Shown here: piece by piece, positions 57,971-64,000 of the stretch
How positions within the stretch are numbered: position 1 is the first letter of the stretch
Layout: each line of letters opens with the position of its first letter
Assembly: GCA_946803715.1 (NCBI GenBank)
Contig: CAMPET010000043.1
Location: 32,999-96,998, forward strand
Direction: 5' to 3'
DNA from: Beroe ovata
Taxonomy: Eukaryota; Ctenophora; Nuda; Beroida; Beroidae
DNA length: 64,000 nt
Notes under the pieces: generated by a model
Database searches by the model: none
What the model was told of the DNA's origin: nothing
Seen by the model: only the letters and a program-made list of their open reading frames with translations
Translations under genes and position numbers: made by a program

Positions 57971-59189
57971 ACCCCGAAGGTGGTGAGTGATCTGCGGATA
58001 TTTGTTGAATGAAAACTCGTGATAACAGTAAGATTGAAAAATATCGTCGATTTCATAACCTTGGTCTAAAAATGAAATTTCGTGCTCTTTCACATGGAAA
58101 ATGAGACAATACCTGCCACCACCAGCCAGAATTTCAGATTCGAGGATTGTTAGCACCTGCGCTTTGATCTCTTCTGTAATGCCTGCGAATTTAAGTAAAT
58201 AAGTTATAGTTGCATTTTTATGATAAATAATACATTCATTGGTGTGGTGTAGGAAAAGATACCTAGTAAAATACTTACCCAAACTGTTGTCTAAAAGGTT
58301 CCTCCTTCTCTCCATAACAAAGTCTTCGGATAGAGCTTCCATGAATTCGTTGAGCAGTGTATCTGGGTGGGCTGGCTCACAGCAGATAACCGCAGTTATG
58401 AAGAAGGATCGTAGTCGAGCAGCATTGGATGTTTCTGCTAACTCGAGCATCGCTGATGACAGATGTGAGTCATCATCTAGCAGACCATATGCGATGCAGG
58501 TGTCTTTGTATGTTGCTAGAGTCTGACCGGACGGTATTGTTCTGATGTTGGTGTAGGAAGTCGGCCCCTCAACATTCACCAGAAGAATACGCAGGAAGTA
58601 GAGCTCCCCTTGCTTTGGTGACACCATGGGAAGTCTACCAATCGCATCTCCTTGTACGACTATGCTGCCGTCCGGCTGCCGTATCCTCTGCCCACCAATC
58701 TTCCTCCTGTTCCAGCAGTGGTCTTTGTCAGACCACGTGTAGAACTCGGGCACTTGATGGTAGAGGATTGATGATGCAAAAGCATCAACCTGTAAGGTGA
58801 TAAGTGATTAGATTGCATTATGAAATACCGATATGTACTACGGATCAGACACAGCAACATATTTTAATGTCATAAATGCAGGGTATCTGAGATGTGAGGT
58901 ACTTGCCTGGCATAGAAGAAAGAATGCCTCAAGCTTGGTTACTTTAGGTGGAGTCTGATTGAAGGCAGCGGGTGTTGTTTGGGAGGCGTAGTGAACCTCC
59001 TGCTGTCCCTCAAGGTGAAGCTGTAGGGTGATGACAACAGGTTTGTTGCCATTCCTGTCTGACCCGAATATGATGTTGGACGCTTCACAGCAACCAAGGT
59101 ACCTGGAATCAAGTCAGGGCATTAAATCAAACATGGTCCGATGGTATGATGAAAGACGACGATGTATTACCTATTGTTATTGCTATTTG

Positions 59190-61745
59190 ATCATTACTGG
59201 TGTAAATACCTCTTGTTCTCGTATTCAGAGATCTCGTCAACAGGAGAGTCGGTTGACTCAAGATTGTATGCAGCTCTATCCTCTCCTTTGAATGTGTACT
59301 TGAGAACGTACTTTATAGAGGTAACTGTGCCACATATTTCCACATTCATGTGGCACTCAAACTGCCTCAGGAGAAATGGGCAGTAAGGGACAATCCACCT
59401 ATTGTCCACGACAACAGCAGTCCGATATCCGCCATGTGTGATGATTTTCTCCGCTGTGAATCCCCCTTGCGATGGGGAGCGGCGTCTCATGACGGCAAAT
59501 GATCCTTCTGTCAGATTGGTGACCTAAGAAAAGTGTAAGATTTTATTTTGGTGACCTAAGAAAAGTGTAAGATGTTATTTTGACTTACATCAGTTTATAT
59601 GAGTGGACAGTAATCAATAATCATGGGAATGTTCGTATTCTACTTCAAGTTCATGGTCGACTACTAACCGGCTGGAAATCGAAGGGATAGTTTTTCGAAC
59701 ACACACCATCCTTCATGCACGGGGCATTGGGGTTGATTGCCCCACATGGTCCATGCACCATGTGTTTTAGTACCAGAGCATGTAACTCAGGGTCAGCATT
59801 TATGTCTGGTATCTCCGCAGAAATGAAGGTGTCCACATTCTCCGGAGTGAGCTGAAATGTTAATTGGTAATTATTCTCAGTGGCAACCGAGACGTTGTCG
59901 ATAATTTAAGCCCAAATTAAGTCGACATGCACATTATATTAGAATTTCATAACTACATACTTACATGGAAATCATCGATCCAGTAGAGGTTGTGGGTGTG
60001 AGGAAGATCCCTTTTTTGATATTCCATGTTCCATAGATAGCCGTTCGAAGGACCAAAAACTTCCTTGCTATGTATCATCTCCGTCAGAATCTGTTCAATG
60101 ATAATATGATAGCGTCATCAATGTGTAATTGGTTTATTACAATAGTAGGTAATATAGTACATTTCACGACGATCATATCACTGTATAACAGTATAACGTA
60201 CTTTCTGTTTCTGAGCGAAGACTCTCGCCACGATGTCCGGTCTGTCGACTGCTGTCTGGCCGGGAAATGATACGACACCGCCACTAACTTGCTGATCGAT
60301 AAGAAATGGAGTGCTCTTAAATCTCGATCATCTGACTACTCTTCAGTCGCTAATGCAACCACAGATATTTTCCTATCTAACAATAACAGTGAAAACTGAA
60401 TATAAAGTGTCGACACATTTTTGCTCTCTCTAAATAACTAAATAAGTTGATTGGGTAAAATATAATTATATCGTATATCATCGATAGTCAAGTGTGTGTA
60501 CGCGCGTGTATGTAGGTGCTTGTAAGTGTGTATATGAAACGTTTCAAAACAATGAAACAACGAAATGAGGACGTATCCGTACGCGCGCATTCACNTCGTT
60601 CTGATATCAGCTTGGCTCCCATGTCGACTATAAACTGCTGGAATAAACCCTTCCCTGCGTGTAAGATGTTAAATTGAAAACGTGCTGGTGGTGACATCGA
60701 TTTTCTTATCATGAGCATATAAGAATAATGCTTCATGCAAGAAATCGATGAACTTAGATGATAGCCATTGTACCCTAATGGAAAAAGCAGAGGGTATTGT
60801 AAAGAGTCATAGGAAACATGAAATTCGGAAATCTTAGTAAGGTTATTGTTTATCTGTTTGATGACGATGTCCCGAGGGTTGGCAGCAGTAGTATCCAGCA
60901 CGACAGCGACTTCCGGGTTGTTGGTTGACTGAGTGTTGTACGTCCCCCGATGTTGTCCAGCAGGCACCAAGTTCTCCCTTATGATGACCTGATCGATATT
61001 TGAGGTCATTAATCAAATTATTTATTAAAATATAATTCATAGTTCCGTGTGAAAAGGATTCGAGTGATGCTTATTGATACTGGATTGATTGTTTTTTGTG
61101 ACAAATTCATTGGATACCTTGAGATTGGGAGAACCGCTCTGACGTATAGTTGAGACGGCAGTCTGGAACTGGGACACGTAGGGATTGTTGTTCATGATGT
61201 CGGTAAGAAGTTGTATGAGTTCTGGTCTGAGTCCTTCGAATATCGAGCGCCTCCTGGAGAACTGGTCAGCTGTAGATAGGAAGTAGATCTGCATGAACTT
61301 GGCCTCTTGTCCAGGTGATGGGAACAGAGATCCAATCCTGAGAAAATTATAAGTAAGATCATCTTTTAGAAAATTGGGGCGGGTAAGGTATATTTTAGGG
61401 GAACAATATTTTGAATTGTAAATAATGATATTTGTAAATAAAACCTGTGGTATATCTGTCCATGAACTTTAAAATTTGGTGTCCAAGCGCGGTTACCATT
61501 GTTATCTGACATGAACTGAATGTTAGATCCAAATGACGTGAATTTGAAAAGTCCGTTAAATTGCTGAATGTTTTTAAGAAAGTGTTCGGATAGGGGATGG
61601 GTTCGTGAATAAAGTTCTAGTAAGGCGGTGGGTGTAGGGGGAGGGGTGGGGAGTGATACTTTTCCGTTATTACAGCAGAGTCCTTTACGTTCGTTGGGAA
61701 ATGTGAGGGCGTTGCAGTGGGGGCAGAGTCTGTCAAGGTCACCTG
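59190..61745 (-). CDS. Helitron Rep (HUH endonuclease) domain exons, interrupted by N
   Basis: Coding blocks cover about 61745-61445 (Helitron N-terminal), 61320-61080, 60990-60600, 60280-60205, 60095-59970, 59850-59670 and 59520-59210. The HUH pair is HTH in LPHTHNLYWIDD. The VLKYTFKGEDRA segment holds the nicking Tyr. Between KLISER (60600) and the block with FPGQTAVDRPDIVARVFA (about 60240), family members carry roughly 90 residues (the RLN...PDLF-TFT-NP-W region), which are absent here. The N at 60595 marks the likely drop-out. Confidence 0.82.
60595..60595. other. Ambiguous base marking a probable assembly join in the Helitron
   Basis: Coding homology stops exactly at the N. The flank at 60480-60594 (with CGAAATGA and GCGCGCATT motifs) resembles sequence at 63205-63252, upstream of the element. 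Confidence 0.55.
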
Positions 61746-62799
61746 GAACATAGAATAACTATTTTTATTTACGAATTATTATCAAAAATGAGAGAATTGT
61801 TTGATGATAGTATATGATAACAACTTGAAGTTGATTTACCTATATGGGTCACTTTCACGAATGTTGATGGATCATAGTTGAGAGCGGCGCGGCATCTTAG
61901 CATCCCACGGTATCTCGAGTCTCGGTAGTGTGCATAAGGGGTTCTGCGGCGATCGTTGTTACTGTTCTGTCCGGGATCTCTGTTGTTGCTGTTATTATCG
62001 TTGCCGCGATTGTCATCATCACCATCATCATCTCCACCTCCTGCGAGTGTAATTTATTGTAATATTTGAATTAATTGCTTTTACATTTCATGTCATTACG
62101 TATCACTCGAAGTCAATAGATCTCTCAATGATGATCACGATTTTTTTTTTCGTTATGAAATATTACCTCCTGCTCCACCGCTACCAGCTGCGACGTGCGT
62201 CGAAGGAGCGGGATCAGAAGTGGATTGTGGTTGTTCATTGGGATTAGAGGGTCTTTCGCTGTCAATCGTAGGAGATGTAGTCGGGGCAGTTGTAGATGAT
62301 GGTGATTCACTGTGAATGAAATGTTAAGTAGTAGTAGTAGTAATCCGACGTTAGAAATTCTAGCGTCAGTAGTTCTCATACCCCTCTATATCGTGTAAAA
62401 TAGATAAATGATCACGACCTGTCGGAGACTCTTGACTGTTTTGTGCGGCGTTTGTCCAGGGATTCGCGGTCGAGTGATTTCCTCCAGGAATTCCGTTTCC
62501 ATATTCCAAGGAACGGCATACCTCAAGATCTGAAAATACTCTGAACAACGAATGCGTTCTTCAGATGTTACAGCAAAGTATGCTGAAATGAAACTGATAC
62601 TATATTCAAATAAGATAATTTTATTCGTTCAAAAACGAAGCGGGAAAAGTTGAAAATGATGTGATAGATAATGTTATTCGTTAAAAACGAAGCGAAGCAG
62701 GAAAGTTGAGAGGGTGAGTGGGTGTGAAAGGTGTAGTAAGCTTTGAAAGCGTATAGAAAGCTTGGCGTTCGAATGCAATTAGAACTTGTAAGCAATGAT

Positions 62800-63660
62800 C
62801 ACGTGTATTGCTGATGGAAATGGATGTTTGCTCCTTCATAAAATTAATGCAACTTTCTGATTTCATGATACAGGCGCGCGCGTCGCGCCGCACATCAGTA
62901 AATATTGAAATAAATAGATAAGCATAAATATTAAATTTAAATAAAGAATTGATACTTGATATGTAAATCTTATGTGTGTGTATGCGTGTTTTAAAATTCA
63001 AACAATAACTGCGTACTGTATACTGTGTAATCAATGCAGTGTCAAGTTTGTGCGTTGGTCCCTGTGTATAGGTGCGTGGGTGCCGAGTGGGTGACGGGTG
63101 TGTGTGTGTGTCGAAGGGACGTGACACACTTGAAGCATTGAAAAAGACGTGAATTGAAGACCAGAAGAACGTAGATGAAGTGATCATCGAAATCTAGACG
63201 TTCCAAAACAAAGAAACAGCGAAATGACTATAATAGAGACGCGCGCGCATTATCTTATCAAGTTGCACGTGCAACTCCTATGTTGCGTAGCAACGGCATA
63301 CTTGTGCAGTCAACCTTGAACTCAGTTATGTTTTTGAGGGCAATTTTTCCAACTTCAGACGCCGATTACAAAAAATCTAAGGCCTAATTCAAAAATCCGA
63401 AATGATGTTCGACAGCGGAATCGGTTTTTCTACCACCTTGCAAAAAATCCCGGTGTTTCAACTCCCCTTGGTTGAGATAAACGCAGACAGGCTTGAACTG
63501 CCTTATTCCTTTATATTATAGATTTATTGAATAACCTATTTGATATTTTATTGGTATCTGTGATCATCGATTTCATGTACTACCTTTATAGGTGATGTTT
63601 TAGATTTCCAGCGTTATCAAGAACGGACCTTTCATTGTCTACTCATTGTGAATTGCTATC
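62800..63660. other. Sequence between Helitron and retroelement; possible LTR
   Basis: No gene is seen. It contains GCGCGCG patches (62874, 63240). The stretch from about 63283 (TGTTGCGTAGCAACGG) to about 63650 could be an LTR preceding the gag start. Neither the second LTR nor a primer-binding site can be confirmed inside the window. Confidence 0.3.
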
Positions 63661-63681
63661 CGAGTCTCAAGATACAACAAA

Positions 63682-64000
63682 ATGGCGACGAGGACGGTAC
63701 TCATAGAAGAGATGGACCTGGAGTATGTTGATAGTTGGCTTGAGAGACTTGATGAAGCCATTCTTGCAACCCAACCAGAAGAGATCTCAGATAGGAAGAA
63801 AGTAGCAATTCTCTTAAGTCACATAGGTAACAGAGGTTACAACCTTGTGAAAGCTTGGTGTGGGGCTGGAAGGCCAACAGATCAACAGTATGCGCAGCTG
63901 AAGAAAATGTTGACCGACCATCTGAGCCCTAAACCACCAACTGCGAGTGAAAGATACAAGTTTCATCAAGTGAAACAGCAGTCAGGGGAAAGCTTAAGTT
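63682..64000 (+). mobile_element. Retrotransposon gag, 5' part (Ty3/Gypsy-like), cut by window end
   Basis: ATG 63682 opens a frame with no stop to the window edge (106 codons). It begins MATRTVLIEEMD and then VDSWLERLDEAI. The pattern W-x-x-R-L...KKVAILLSHIG...YNLVKAW...LTDHLSPKPP...ERYKFHQVKQQSGESL matches the capsid region of gypsy-type elements in invertebrates. The conserved points are the H-L-x-P-K-P motif and F-x-x-x-x-Q-x-x-GES. The gag protein would form the element's virus-like particle. Integrity beyond 64000 is unknown. Confidence 0.75.

Larger units (their letters stand above)
56067..62548 (-). mobile_element. Helitron-like rolling-circle transposon coding region (Rep-PIF1 helicase), spliced
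   Basis: Minus-strand coding blocks run from about 62548 to the stop at 56067, separated by small introns. The disordered N-terminal part includes Ser/Pro and Asp/Asn runs, then a zinc-binding-like block (LCPHCNAL...CCNNGKV, about 61670-61745). The Helitron_like_N region follows (NIQQFNGLFKFTSFG; VSYDSLQYPLLFPLG near 60780). The Rep HUH motif appears as LPHTHNLYW (about 59990) and the catalytic Tyr region as SIKYVLKYTFKG (about 59310). C-terminal is the helicase, annotated separately. The 5' TC and 3' CTRR-hairpin ends of the element are not identified. Part of the Rep domain is missing at a single N (60595). Confidence 0.88.

Noticed and set aside
61840-62310. Ser/Pro- and Asp/Asn-rich runs considered as a separate gene
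   Set aside because: They splice in frame into the Helitron zinc-binding block, so they are better read as its N-terminal region.

Overview
The window is animal (metazoan) nuclear DNA. Its genes are spliced, with GT-AG introns mostly 60-500 bp long, and they are dense on both strands. Recognisable genes include an intact WDSUB1 homologue, the ciliary factor DNAAF1, PMS1, ASF1, cathepsin F, TMEM65, LACTB and a rhodopsin-like GPCR. Short compact introns, an atypical GPCR and abundant small foldback repeats fit an early-branching invertebrate (cnidarian, sponge or placozoan). The sequence alone does not settle which. At least seven isolated single Ns sit in repeats and look like assembly joins.

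Layout. 0.3-7.2 kb (+): WDSUB1 homologue (WD40-SAM-U-box), with an antisense single-exon Golgi-type sulfotransferase (4.8-5.8 kb, -) inside its 4.2 kb intron. 8.3-9.5 kb (+): TMEM65-like. 9.9-12.0 kb (+): LACTB-like serine protease. 13.3-23.0 kb (+): 4-coumarate-CoA-ligase-like acyl-CoA synthetase. Its 6.6 kb intron holds an antisense GPCR gene (14.7-15.8 kb) and a 1.45 kb inverted-repeat transposon with a perfect 8-bp target duplication. 23.9-25.2 kb (+): acidic, serine-rich hypothetical protein.

26.0-29.7 kb (-): a 15-exon gene for a 635-residue protein with about eight membrane segments that I cannot assign to a named family. 30.4-32.4 kb (-): DNAAF1. 33.7-36.5 kb (+): PMS1. 36.7-38.1 kb (+): ASF1. 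38.7-39.5 kb (-): CXorf65/C22orf15-like. 40.0-40.9 kb (+): intronless cathepsin F. 42.5-45.0 kb (+): secreted or surface Ig-FN3-FN3 protein with a Pro/Thr stalk.

From 45 kb on, the DNA is mostly repeats. There is a cluster of direct and inverted satellite-like units (46.1-48.9 kb), a 606-bp tandem duplication (51-52 kb), a long hairpin (54.8 kb), and an intron-containing Helitron (56.1-62.5 kb, -) that appears to lack part of its Rep region at an N. The window ends in the start of a retrotransposon gag (63.7 kb, +). A possible small secreted-peptide gene starts at 50.2 kb behind a TATA box.

The genes do not form one pathway; this is an ordinary mixed eukaryotic neighbourhood. I saw no convincing new multi-gene system. 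The most novel items are the multi-pass membrane protein, the Ig-FN3 surface protein, the CpG-rich palindrome family, the hexamer-repeat TIR element and the spliced Helitron.
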